A DNA stretch of 64,000 nucleotides, taken from Hyaloperonospora brassicae (lineage: Eukaryota; Oomycota; Peronosporomycetes; Peronosporales; Peronosporaceae). The notes under the pieces are model-generated. The model was not told the DNA's origin. It saw only the letters and a list, made by a program, of their open reading frames with translations, and made no database searches. The stretch lies in assembly GCA_947650285.1 (NCBI GenBank), contig CANTFL010001260.1, positions 1 through 64,000 of the forward strand. Direction: 5' to 3'. The stretch's first letter is position 1. Each line of letters begins with the position of its first letter. Both the position numbers and the translations under genes were made by a program. Positions 44,769 through 54,591 of this stretch are shown piece after piece.

Positions 44769-47753
44769 ATGGTGCGCGTGCCCGGATCTTCTGAGGCCTC
44801 TGGATTTCACCGTGAGTCCACTGGCGAAGATGTCAAGATCAAGCAAGAACCTGGGATTGAAGTGTCAGCGACAGAGGGATCGACGCAGACACGCAGAAAC
44901 ACAAGATCCTCGGATCATCAGAGTTTTGGGAGGGGCTCTGATGAAAAGAAAATGGAAGAGGAAGATCGAGAGGTCGATCTGGAAGATAAACCTCAAATAC
45001 CTCCTAGGGCCCTTTCGGGGGCCACCGCAGATCGCTCTGCAAAGAGCGATCTGCTGGATGAAAATCCAATGGTGAAAACCAAAACGGCGAAAGCCAAACT
45101 CAATACCCTCGTCAGCAGGTCACCTGACATTAATACGAGGAAGACGTTGGCCGGATCGGCACGAAAAAAGAAGAAAGCGCCGGGATCGAATACCCTCGTC
45201 AGCAGGTCACCAAACACTAACACGAGAAAGACGGCCAAGAACCCCGCCGGATCGGCACGAAAGAAGAAGAAAGGGCTGGGATCGAATGGCGAAGATCATC
45301 TAATCGGAAAACCAATCGGATCGGAGATCGTAGTCAAAGAAGAATATGATCGTGAGATGGCCCAGATCGCGGTGTCGAAGATGGAGTCGGTGACTCAAAT
45401 GTGGGAGCGTGCGAAATGGCAGTGCTATTATAGCCAATTCAAGACACTGCTCAAGACAAACCCAGTGTTCAAAATATTACGGCCCAAGTGGATCGGCCCT
45501 CTGGGTAAGCCGATCTCTATCCCGCCGCCCGTGACAAGCAAACTCGGCGCGATTGATTTGATTTTGCAGATGTTGAATGACACGGGCTTCTGCCCTAATG
45601 CTTTCGATTCAGATGAATTGATGGGATGCAGCTTGGAACAGTTGAAGAACGCAGTAAGCGAGTTCGTGGAGGTCATGATACTTCTGGTGGGCAAGACCAC
45701 CACTCCTAGAGACGGGATCGTCATACCCTCGGGATCACCTCAAGAACACCCCTCAGGATCGACTTATTACGCCTCATCTGACTCCGAGATCGAGTCAGAT
45801 GGGTCCATCAGCGTTCGTCGGATATCTCTGGGACCATTTAGAGGATCGTTTCTAAAGGACAGGATCGGCAAGGTCAGGATTGAAGCCTTTGAAGAGCAAG
45901 CCAAGATCGACATACAACCAAGGTCGTCCGTGATCTCATGTCTGGAAGAGTTTTCAGGAAAAGGTCGAGACGAAGATTGGGCTTTGAGCTGGATCGACAA
46001 GGTCATGTCGGCTTTTCTTCGGGAACAAATACCTGATGAAGAAAAATGTTTGGTGTTTGGTGATTTGCTTACCGCTCCAGCTCGATATTGGTATCTTCAA
46101 CTAAACGCATCGATACAATTTGATTGGAATGCGCTGGTGGAAGAATTCTTGTTTGAATATTGTGGACAAACAGTCGACAGGGCCTCCGTCTTCTCACATC
46201 TGGAAGAGTTTTCAGGAAAAAGTCGAGACGAAGATTGGGCTCGGAGCTGGATCGGCAAGGTCAGATCGGCTTTTGCTCGAGAACAAATACCCGATGATGA
46301 AAAATGTTTGGAGTTTGGTGATTTGCTCACCGCTCCAGCCCGATATTGGTATCTTCAACTGAACGAATCGATAAAATTTGATTGGAAGGCGCTGGTGGAA
46401 GAATTCTTGTTCGAGTATTGTGGACACGAAGAATCGGTCGATCAACAATACTACCTTTCACGAAAACAATCGGATGAGAATCCAATTATCTTCTCAGGAC
46501 AACGTCCACCGTATAAATCGAAGGTGAAAAAGATAAAAGCTACTGGTCAACCCATCGAGATCCCTGTTGGAGAATCTACGGAGGTGAAGATCGGTATTAG
46601 TCAAGCGTTCTCAAGGTTGTGGATCGCACGAGGACTGGATTGGGTGCCAACAGTAAGATACGGCCCTGGCAAGCTATTATATCTGCAGGTGACGAATATT
46701 GGTGATCAGAAGATCGTGTTACCACCACATACCACACTCGGTATGTGGATGAAAGGCGAGACAACACCAAGATCTCAAGGATACGTGTTGTATGGATCTG
46801 GCCGATATAAGGAGTGTCAAACCTTAGCGTATGAAAATACTACAGATGAACAATGGAAGTGGCCCGATAATGAATGGATCGAATCTCCAGCGAATCCTGC
46901 TAACTATGTTAAATCGATAGAGTTAATGACACGATCAAACGATGATCCGGTGGAAACGGCGAGGGAAGCGGCAGTAATTACTCATCGGATTTCTAAAGCT
47001 GAAACGGGAGGAGAAAGTATCAAATCTGCGTCAGGAGAAGAGAATGCCGTCGTCGATATACTCTCACATGATGAATCGTTTCAGAGTTCTGCTGACCGGG
47101 ATTGCGAAGAGGATCTACAGTATTTGACGGAACGAGATCGAAGAGTGGTTCATCCTTCACACGATAGATCGGTTCAACGTCATATTGATCAAGATCGAGA
47201 AAGTGATCGCTCCTATGTAATGAATCGAGATTATGTAGATGACCCACAGCATTGGACATGTCAAGATCGCGATGATGAAACACAGTATTCGACAGATCGA
47301 GACTGCGGAATGAATCCGCCTTCTCACTATGGACCGTTTACGCTTTCTATTGATCAAGATCGAGAAAGAGGTCAAGGAAATTCTACGGATCAAGATCCCG
47401 AAGGTGACTCGCAGTACTGGATCTGTCAAGATCGCAAAGTGATTTCGCATTTACCTGATGGATCGTTTGGGCTTTCTGTCGATCAAGATCGAGAAAGTCA
47501 TCAAACGTATTGTATGGATCAAGATCTCGAAGCTGATCTGGACAGGGGGCGTGGATTTCTCTGCGGTGATCACTCTACAAGTGGAGATCGATATGGCGAA
47601 AACGACCTGCATTCACATGATGGATCGTTTGAGTTTTCCGTCGATCAAGATCGAGAAGATCGAGAAGATCGCGAAGGTGAACCACCGTGTTCGACTTGTC
47701 AAGATCGCAGATTGATTTCACATTTACCCGATGGATCGTTTGAGCTTTCTTGA
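44769..47753 (+). CDS. L1 gag-like polyprotein, first frame (994 aa)
   Basis: The ATG is the first triplet after the LTR, and the putative primer-binding site lies within codons 1-6. Residues 1-180 are basic and charged, with two decayed copies of a NTLVSRSPxxNTRKT/SARKKKK block. Residues 210-320 resemble the N-terminal gag of L2. Residues about 388-560 hold two tandem copies of the retrotransposon-gag core (EEFSGKxRDEDWAxSWI, LLTAPARYWYLQLN, WxALVEEFLFEYC), an exact in-frame 258-bp duplication. Residues 590-720 contain GPGKLLYLQVTNIGDQKIVL, a segment that lies between protease and RT in L2. The rest is acidic repeats around SVDQDRE. There is no zinc knuckle, protease or RT. It ends in a stop after PDGSFELS, and the repeats resume in the next frame, so it was probably once continuous with the frame from 47850. 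Confidence 0.85.
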   Translation: MVRVPGSSEASGFHRESTGEDVKIKQEPGIEVSATEGSTQTRRNTRSSDHQSFGRGSDEKKMEEEDREVDLEDKPQIPPRALSGATADRSAKSDLLDENPMVKTKTAKAKLNTLVSRSPDINTRKTLAGSARKKKKAPGSNTLVSRSPNTNTRKTAKNPAGSARKKKKGLGSNGEDHLIGKPIGSEIVVKEEYDREMAQIAVSKMESVTQMWERAKWQCYYSQFKTLLKTNPVFKILRPKWIGPLGKPISIPPPVTSKLGAIDLILQMLNDTGFCPNAFDSDELMGCSLEQLKNAVSEFVEVMILLVGKTTTPRDGIVIPSGSPQEHPSGSTYYASSDSEIESDGSISVRRISLGPFRGSFLKDRIGKVRIEAFEEQAKIDIQPRSSVISCLEEFSGKGRDEDWALSWIDKVMSAFLREQIPDEEKCLVFGDLLTAPARYWYLQLNASIQFDWNALVEEFLFEYCGQTVDRASVFSHLEEFSGKSRDEDWARSWIGKVRSAFAREQIPDDEKCLEFGDLLTAPARYWYLQLNESIKFDWKALVEEFLFEYCGHEESVDQQYYLSRKQSDENPIIFSGQRPPYKSKVKKIKATGQPIEIPVGESTEVKIGISQAFSRLWIARGLDWVPTVRYGPGKLLYLQVTNIGDQKIVLPPHTTLGMWMKGETTPRSQGYVLYGSGRYKECQTLAYENTTDEQWKWPDNEWIESPANPANYVKSIELMTRSNDDPVETAREAAVITHRISKAETGGESIKSASGEENAVVDILSHDESFQSSADRDCEEDLQYLTERDRRVVHPSHDRSVQRHIDQDRESDRSYVMNRDYVDDPQHWTCQDRDDETQYSTDRDCGMNPPSHYGPFTLSIDQDRERGQGNSTDQDPEGDSQYWICQDRKVISHLPDGSFGLSVDQDRESHQTYCMDQDLEADLDRGRGFLCGDHSTSGDRYGENDLHSHDGSFEFSVDQDREDREDREGEPPCSTCQDRRLISHLPDGSFELS
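44770..44785 (+). other. putative primer-binding site of L1
   Basis: tggtgcgcgtgcccgg begins one base after the LTR. It starts with TGG, complementary to the CCA of a tRNA 3' end, and the layout fits a 7-bp acceptor strand plus T-stem. The tRNA identity was not determined. Confidence 0.55.
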
Positions 47754-47990
47754 TCAAGATCGAATCTCAAGTATGGTATAAATCAAGATCTCGAAGCTGA
47801 TCTGGACGGGCGTGGATTTCTCTGCGGTGATCACCTCAATGGAGTCGATATGGCGAAAATGATCTGCATTCCTGATGGATCGTTTGAGTTTTCTATCAAT
47901 CAAGATCGAGTTAGTGGTCAAAGGTATATTGCGAATCAAGATCACGTGGATCAGGGTCGCGAAGGTGCTGAAGACGAGTGTAATGGTCTG
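47060..47990 (+). repeat. acidic Asp/Arg repeat region of L1
   Basis: Imperfect protein repeats of roughly 35-50 residues around cores like LSIDQDRERG, SVDQDRESH, HLPDGSFGLS and DLEADLDRGRGFLCGDH. They spread across the stop at 47753 into the next frame. At DNA level the units carry gatcaagatcgagaaag. Confidence 0.75.
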
Positions 47991-49676
47991 TTATTATATC
48001 TCAATTTGCTAGCTGATCTGGACTGGGGGCGCCGATTTCTCTGCGGCGATCATCCTACAAGTGGATATCGACTGTGTATGAAGATACCTTCAGCGATGGA
48101 TACTAAAAAGAAGATTAAAAGCGTCGAGTGGATACAAGACCGAACGAAGCAAGAGATTGACGCTACGAGGGAGATTATGAACGAAGACACCGAGTCTGAG
48201 GTAGCTGATCTGTTACAAGAACGGTCCAGCTGTCAGGCAGACGGGATCGGGTTCAAGGATGGTGAGTCGCAAGAAGAGCATTCCCAACTGGTTAAAGGAC
48301 TCGAAATGATTGCGACCGTGAGATTGTCGAAGGGAACCGAGGGTGCGAGATCGCCGGCGCAGGTCAAGGTGGAGATCGATCAAGCGTCGATTGAATGGAC
48401 AAAATCGGTATGCGACGATAAAAGAGTCGAGTGGATACAAGACCGACCGAAGCAAGAGATTGACGCTACAAGGGAGATTATGAACGAAGACACCGAGTCT
48501 GAGGTAGCTGATCTGTTACAAGAACGGTCCAGCAGTCAGGCAGACGGGATCGGGTTCAAGGATGGTGAGTCGCAAGAAGAGCATTCCCAACTGGTTAAAG
48601 GACTCGAAATGATTGTGACCGTGAGATTGTCGAAGGGAAACGAGGGTGCGAGATCGCCGGCGCAGGTCAAGGTGGAGATCAATCAAGCGTCGATCGAATT
48701 GAATAGATGGGTATGTGAAGATAGCGCGACCAAAGACGGAGACCCTGACGATAGTGATACGGTGCATGGAGAGTCCAGACGTCAGTCAGGCGGGATGTCG
48801 ACTCGTGATTGTGTGTTACAAGGACGAGACAATCGACAGCTTGGAGACGCAGCTATGACAGGGACTTACAATGACTTACCTGGAGTGATTGGTGATATGC
48901 TGTCTCCTGCTGTGATACATGCCACCAAGGCTATGAGCTGTGACGCTGTGGAACCCTACCGATTTGATAACTTGAAGATCGAGGAGGGGGCAAAGGCGAT
49001 CAAGTGGGGAAATTCTAGTGATGTTGATCCTGACAGAAAAGAATTCAGTCACCACCGTAAAAAAGAGACCGATATGGGATACAGTGAAGAGCATGTACAG
49101 TCCACCGTGGTGACCGCAGAGACTGATACGGTGGGGATCGACCGCTATAATGCGGATTGTAATCCACTGCAGATAAGTCGTGAAGAGGAGTTGCGGCTTT
49201 ATCTCTATCGGTTCAAGGATGAATATGCACGAAGTTTAGCCCATATGTGGCACGGACCGTTTCGTGAGGCCGTCAAATGTGGAGGATGTATCGTACGACT
49301 GGATATTGATGGTAAACCATACAGGTTGTTCTCGATGGTTCATGTTTCGAAGTTGAAGCAGGTCAAGATGTTTCAGGATCGACCAATAATCTGTTTGACG
49401 GTATACGATATTGACCGAGTGGACTTTGATGAAGTATTGTGGCCGGACGATAGCTGGGAAGGAGGTCGAGAGGATGATAAGTTCGAAGTGAAAAGAACAG
49501 AAGACGTGCGATCTGGCCGAAAACCACGGGTTGGACGAGTACACGGTCCAGTCGGGAAGTATTGGAAAGGCTCTAGCGACCCGACTTGGATAGATGATGC
49601 AGATGTAAATTGCGTGTATTTGTCGCAGAAATGTGATCGTGATCGAGCAAGCCGGAATCGATTCAAGGCGAGGTAA
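47850..49676 (+). CDS. L1 second frame: repeats, integrase tail and chromodomain (608 aa)
   Basis: It opens with the same PDGSFEFSINQDR repeat that ends the first frame. Residues about 90-293 are an in-frame tandem duplication of 101 residues (VEWIQDR, DTESEVADLLQERSS, LVKGLEMI). After an unrecognised middle, residues 445-500 read EYARSLAHMWHGPFREAV and VHVSKLKQVK, the integrase C-terminal tail. The chromodomain-like end has KFEVKRTEDVRSGRKP, GPVGKYWKGSSDPTWIDDAD and RNRFKAR. Integrase core, RT and RNase H are absent. The conserved open frame suggests it is or was recently expressed. Confidence 0.8.
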   Translation: MAKMICIPDGSFEFSINQDRVSGQRYIANQDHVDQGREGAEDECNGLLLYLNLLADLDWGRRFLCGDHPTSGYRLCMKIPSAMDTKKKIKSVEWIQDRTKQEIDATREIMNEDTESEVADLLQERSSCQADGIGFKDGESQEEHSQLVKGLEMIATVRLSKGTEGARSPAQVKVEIDQASIEWTKSVCDDKRVEWIQDRPKQEIDATREIMNEDTESEVADLLQERSSSQADGIGFKDGESQEEHSQLVKGLEMIVTVRLSKGNEGARSPAQVKVEINQASIELNRWVCEDSATKDGDPDDSDTVHGESRRQSGGMSTRDCVLQGRDNRQLGDAAMTGTYNDLPGVIGDMLSPAVIHATKAMSCDAVEPYRFDNLKIEEGAKAIKWGNSSDVDPDRKEFSHHRKKETDMGYSEEHVQSTVVTAETDTVGIDRYNADCNPLQISREEELRLYLYRFKDEYARSLAHMWHGPFREAVKCGGCIVRLDIDGKPYRLFSMVHVSKLKQVKMFQDRPIICLTVYDIDRVDFDEVLWPDDSWEGGREDDKFEVKRTEDVRSGRKPRVGRVHGPVGKYWKGSSDPTWIDDADVNCVYLSQKCDRDRASRNRFKAR

Positions 49677-50423
49677 TTAGAAGAAGCTGCACTAAGGGTC
49701 GAACACCGATCTGGAGGTTAGGTGTGGTTGGAGTATGCAAGGAGGTTGCATATGGCTGTAAGGCGGTGAAAGAACATACCGGGAGGCTGTATGTGGCGCA
49801 GGATATCGGTTGACGGGTGTGCTAGGAGGTAGCATATGCTGGTGGAATGGGTTTGAAGGGTGTACTTGGAGGTAGTACATGCCAGAGGAATGGGCTGTTC
49901 GTATATGAGTATGGAACTGAATTACCAACTAGTTGATGGAGAGCGAGATTGATTTGGCATGGTGATACAACGATAAAAGATGTGACGAAAGATGATAATG
50001 AAATCTGATGTACTATCATTTTCGAATTCTACTAAGAATGGCGATCCAGGTAAAGCAGAATGATCTAACGATCTTGTTCAAACGAATAGCGATCTAAGCC
50101 GAGACTGATGATCTGGCGATCCAGGTCGATTGAATGGAGATATTAGTGGAGCCCATGTAACTATCGATCTGGTGAAGAGTGGGATGGGCTGAGCTCAGGC
50201 TGTCGATCCGGTTGTCTGTAGGGAAAAGTGGAGATATGGATCGATCTGGGTGACAGATCGCGATCCGGCGACAAAAATGCGGTAGAACACTCCGAGGGTA
50301 CTGGCGAAGTGGGAAGACGCGTCGGGGAGGTCATGGGATGGACTTGACTGCTTGGAACGAAGTTGATGAGTTACTGGACTGAAGCCTCTTGCTGCCCAAA
50401 CGGACTTCAGTACAGGGGGCGGT
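49677..50423 (+). other. 3' untranslated region and polypurine tract of L1
   Basis: About 0.75 kb without a coding frame. It includes GGAGGT-containing repeats near 49730-49890 (ggaggttgcatatgg, ggaggctgtatgtgg, ggaggtagcatatgc, ggaggtagtacatgc) and ends in the purine-rich acagggggcggt immediately before the LTR. Confidence 0.75.
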
Positions 50424-52241
50424 TGTGGCAAAGTCATTAATTAAATTTTATGATATGGATCGGTGGCCATCTAATTGAGGCGCCACGTACTGGTGAAAAA
50501 TGGCACCAAGTGATCTGGCGATCCGATGAGAGACGGAAGGTGATCCCACGGAGATCGACGGACCGATCCAACGGTCGGCCAAAGGATGGACGTGGAACGG
50601 TCTGAGACGAGGCGCAGAAAGGGGTGATTTTCTTGGAACAATCTGGGACGAGTCGCAGACATCGATGATTTCCACGGTGCAATCTGGGACGAGGGACTAG
50701 ATTGAACCAGAAGACCGATCTGAACTGAGAAAGGTACTTCTGAGACCAAGCGATGCGACGTGACTCTGTGACAAAGTTGCAGCATCCAGGTGATCGAAGA
50801 TACACATCACCGATCTCCAATGGGAGTACTGATTTAGGTTAATTATGGACCGATCTGGAAGTGCGGATGTTTGTGGGAGTCCGTGGGACCGTTGTGAGAA
50901 TTGTGGATGGTCCCATTGTGCGGCTAAACCCTTGAGGATGGTATCGGACCATGTACAACGAACGGAAGAACATATAGGGCCGGATCGCACTGTGTCGATC
51001 CTCAACGATCTCGAATTGGGCATCAGATCGGTCATGTTCCCTGCTGATTATGGATATATCGATGATGGAGCTATTGGATTGTGATATACATGCTTGTTGA
51101 AGGTCCATGAGTGATGTCGCAAAAGTTCAGACCGAAAGAGCCAGTGGAAGCCGGTTGAATTGACGTCGCAAAATGGATTTAGACACATTCGGCATTTGGA
51201 TACTATTTTGGACTTTTCGGTACCAAAATTGGGTATTAGGTACCGCATTTGGAATTTGCTCCCTTTTTGGTGTCTAGGTACGATATCGGGAGTATTGGCG
51301 CTATCTTTGGAGCACAGGTCACGAGATTTCGACACGTGTTCAAGGGGGCGGTCAAGCTTAAAGGTGATATCGGTTTGGAGAGTGACCTACAGTTTGGAAT
51401 AGGCTTAAGGATAGGATGGCTATTAATTTGGTTGGATAATAAAGCAGTTACCGTTTTTACATATAAAGCACGTCGCAGACTTCTCTTCCGGGCAGGATAT
51501 TTGGCCTCCCGTCGATCAAGAGACGTTGCACGCGCCGTGTTTCGTGTACTCACCTTGGATTGTTTGGCCAAGGTGGGGTTAAGGTAACTCAACTCAACTC
51601 AAACTGCTAGGGTAGCAGCAAACAACGGTAAAGGAAAAGGATTTTGGTTACAAGATCGCGAGGCAGCTCAAGTGGTCAGAAGATCTGGACAAGGAGTTCA
51701 AGACAAGACCGAGCAAGACCGAAGCGATCTACAGGGCAGATCGGCACGTTTCATTTTGGCGAAACAAGCAACCGATCCACCCACATTGCGCACTTCCGGC
51801 AAGATCGGCCGATCCCAAGACCAGATCGGACCGATCCCAACGCAAGATCGACGCAAGACAACTATTTGCTGAGTGAAGATTTCCGCACAGCAAAGACCCC
51901 GATCCCGAAGACAAATCGAGATCGGTGTGATTCAAGATCGAGATCGCGACATCTCCAAATAGAGATCGCCGCGACTCAAGATCAAGATCGCAGAACCCCC
52001 GTTCGTGGTGTGAAGATTTCCGCACCGGAAGCGAACGCTCAACCCAAACCCTCAGCGAGATCGACATCTCCCAAGGCCGTTACGAAGAGCTCAAGCCAGC
52101 CCAACCGACGGGTACACAAGGTGAGCACAAGGTTATACAGCAAGGCACGGATCGGAGTACCCCCTCCGTGAGTCGGCAAGTCTGGGCAAGTGGAAGATCG
52201 ACCCTCACTACAAGTAATTTTGTGAGATCGACTTCACCACA
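50424..52241 (+). repeat. L1 3' LTR
   Basis: 1818 bp. Differences I counted from the 5' LTR: four substitutions and three single-base insertions. Confidence 0.95.
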
Positions 52242-52245
52242 ATAT

Positions 52246-52355
52246 AACAGGTTTTACTTTTTCCTTACCCTACGCTTCCTCGTTCGCCTCGTGTACGTCT
52301 GTCGGGGCACCCGAAACCCTTGCGTTAAGTTCACGCAAGGGTGTGCCCCGTTACA
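52246..52355 (+). repeat. H1 5' LTR, right part
   Basis: Continues the LTR interrupted by L1 and ends ccccgttaca, including the cccttgcgt/acgcaaggg hairpin. Confidence 0.9.
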
Positions 52356-52357
52356 TC

Positions 52358-52365
52358 TGGTAGCA
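52358..52365 (+). other. primer-binding site of H1
   Basis: tggtagca two bases after the LTR matches the complement of the 3' end of eukaryotic initiator methionine tRNA for 8 nt. The same motif is beside the LTR at 356. Confidence 0.6.
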
Positions 52366-52399
52366 CTTTAGAGTCCTTCCAAGGACCACAACATCCAAC

Positions 52400-53560
52400 A
52401 TGTTCATGTTGGATGATGAAGAGACCTTTCACGCCACGCGTGAAGGGTTTAACCATTTGAGTGACATCAAATGGAGTGCAGTAGAACGAATGAGTTCTAC
52501 CGTAGGCGATTTCGCCATTAGCTCCATGTTGGAGTCTCTAGACAGAGACCAACAACATGCCGCTATAGCCAAGTTCATTCAAAATGAACTTGTCGCCGAA
52601 AGGGAGAAAGTAGCCTTGCTTCACCAGCAAGGCTCTCAACAGGCCGAGCAGTTGAGAGAACTCGGTGCTCAACACACAGGCCTGTTGAGACAGCAGCAAT
52701 TCTATGCCTGCTGTGGGCGGGACGGCACATGCGCGTCGTCCCGAAGTCATGAAAGTTGACATCTCCAAGTACAGTAGAGTCCCGGAGTACCCATTTAACT
52801 GTGGTTTGTCGAACTCGACAGAGCCTTAAGGGCTCGTCGCGTCGAAGATGAGCATATGAAACTCACATTTGCTCAAACCCACTTGGCAGGACGTGCCAAA
52901 ACTTGGCCCCTGGGGCTCGAGAGTAGCGGACCACATGTGTTTAGGTCGCTAGATGACTTTAAGTCCCGGCTCAGACAAACGTTTGAGCCGCCACGGGCTG
53001 TGTTCAGGGCTCGTTCAGAGCTCCTGAAACTCAAGCAGGGTAAGCGTGATGTGCACGCTTACGCTCAACATATACGACTCCTCGCGAGTAGTATAACTGC
53101 TGACCCAGTCCATGAACACACGTTGATTACGGTGTTCATGCAAGGGATCGCAGAAGGGCCCGTCAGGAGCCACCTGTTCCGCCTTGAGCTGAATACGCTG
53201 GAAGATGCGACATCAGCCGCGGAACAGGAAGACTTTAGCATGAGACAAGCTCATGCTAGCTCAAGCTCTTATCGTCCACCGATACGACAAGAGATCGGAG
53301 GTCCAGGACCAATGGACCTTTGCTATGTTCAAAGGGAGAGACCTCGCTCTTCAACAACAAGCGATTGCAGAAGTGCAATCGCTGTCAGAAGTTAGGGCAC
53401 TACGCATATGAGTGTAGTGCTCCACGCCCAGTACCAAACAGTACTGAGCGAAATGGACGACCATTTACCAGAAAGGGCAATGGGCGTGGGTCCAACGCTG
53501 TTGCGAAGCCGCAACAGCGAGACGGACCATCAAAAAATTGTCGGGGTCAGTAGGGGCGGA
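52400..53560 (+). pseudogene. H1 gag with zinc knuckle
   Basis: Three frames. 52400-52759 (N-terminal, helical, HATREGFNHLSDIKW, LHQQGSQQAEQLRELG). 52856-53395 has the gag core: FAQTHLAGRAKTWPLGL, SRLRQTFEPP, LLKLKQGKRDVHAYAQHIRL. 53320-53553 has the knuckle CNRCQKLGHYAYEC (CX2CX4HX4C) and a basic tail. Shifts near 52735 and 53350 break what was one protein. The DNA is a continuous chain of hairpins. Confidence 0.85.
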
Positions 53561-54330
53561 GCGCTTTACTGATCCAGCAACCTCAAGAGAATTTGCAAAT
53601 CTCTTGACGAAAGTTGATCCAGATACACCATAATTGTGTGTCTCTGCACCTGGTGATGACGTTTCGCTCATCACCTTGAAGTTGGAAGCGACAAATGATT
53701 TGTCGCTTCGTGCCCTAGTAGACTGTGGGGCGTCGAACAACTTTGTTCGTCGCCAGTCACTAGAGGGTCGTAGGCTCAAGTTCGTTGAGCGCGACATTCC
53801 CCTCACGAGGATGACGGTGCGCCTTGCAACAGGCGCACCAATAACCGTTGAGAAACGTGTAGTAGGAATCCACTACACGTTTGTAGGGCGAACATTACGA
53901 TGATGACTTCATCGTACTGGATCTGGATGACAAATTTGATGTCATCCTGGGATTACCTTGGCTCAGAAAGTACGAGCCAAGGGTGAGCTGGCAGCATCGA
54001 TCCGTGAAGATGCCTGCCTCTTGTTCATCAGATGGCCATCCGAAAAACATCTTGAAGCGTCCACAAGCGTGTGGATGTTCTGTGAGTGATTGCGATGGAC
54101 TCACTTTCGGTACGGTCGTTAGCACGACTGCACAAGATCACAGTGTAGTTGATCACTACACTGTGGAGCAAGCTCTCGGCGGCTGTACAGGAGTACAGGC
54201 TGCGCCGAAGGTACACCGCTTGAATAAGTCGAGTGGACCGGGACATGGATGCATGCCCGGCGGGCAGCATCTTAGACAGAAGAAACCTGTTGCCCCCAAA
54301 GGACAACATGGAAATACTAGGTAGACTGGA
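53560..54330 (+). pseudogene. H1 aspartic protease
   Basis: LRALVDCGASNNFVRRQSLE at about 53706 is the retropepsin active site (D-C-G-A variant of D-S/T-G-A). After a shift near 53900, FIVLDLDDKFDVILGLPWL has the C-terminal I-L-G-L-P-W-L motif. The frame then continues in polar sequence to 54324. Two frames overlap, so protease is interrupted. Confidence 0.8.
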
Positions 54331-54591
54331 GAGTCGACCGTAGAGGATCGGTGCCTGACTGTGGTCGCACAGCCACAGTCGGAAGACGCCGAGGTTATAA
54401 GTCCCCACGTGCTTGAGGAAGGAATTCCTCAAGAGTTGCTTGCTGAGGGATCAGGCCCTCAGCAACCTGTGGAAGAAAGTTCCCAGGAAGAAACCGAGAC
54501 GTTGAACGTCTTGGTTAATGACGGATGAAGCGTAGGCGCTTATACGCTTGATCTGATTGTGCCTCCGAAATTAACTTCGGAGATAACTTAA

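Larger units (their letters stand above)
42954..52241 (+). mobile_element. non-autonomous L element L1 (9.3 kb) nested in the H1 LTR
   Basis: Complete LTR-to-LTR element: TGTGG...CCACA termini, LTRs of 1815 and 1818 bp, and a 4-bp target duplication ATAT (42950-42953 and 52242-52245). Removing the element and one ATAT restores the H LTR sequence seen at about 60040-60060. I count four substitutions and three 1-bp indels between the LTRs, so insertion is recent. The internal region codes for gag-like protein and an integrase tail plus chromodomain, with no RT, RNase H or integrase core. Confidence 0.92.

Noticed and set aside
53465..53806. Minus-strand frames across H1 gag and protease as antisense genes
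   Set aside because: They mirror the sense coding frame. The hairpin-rich DNA makes both strands similar, which keeps the opposite strand open by chance.
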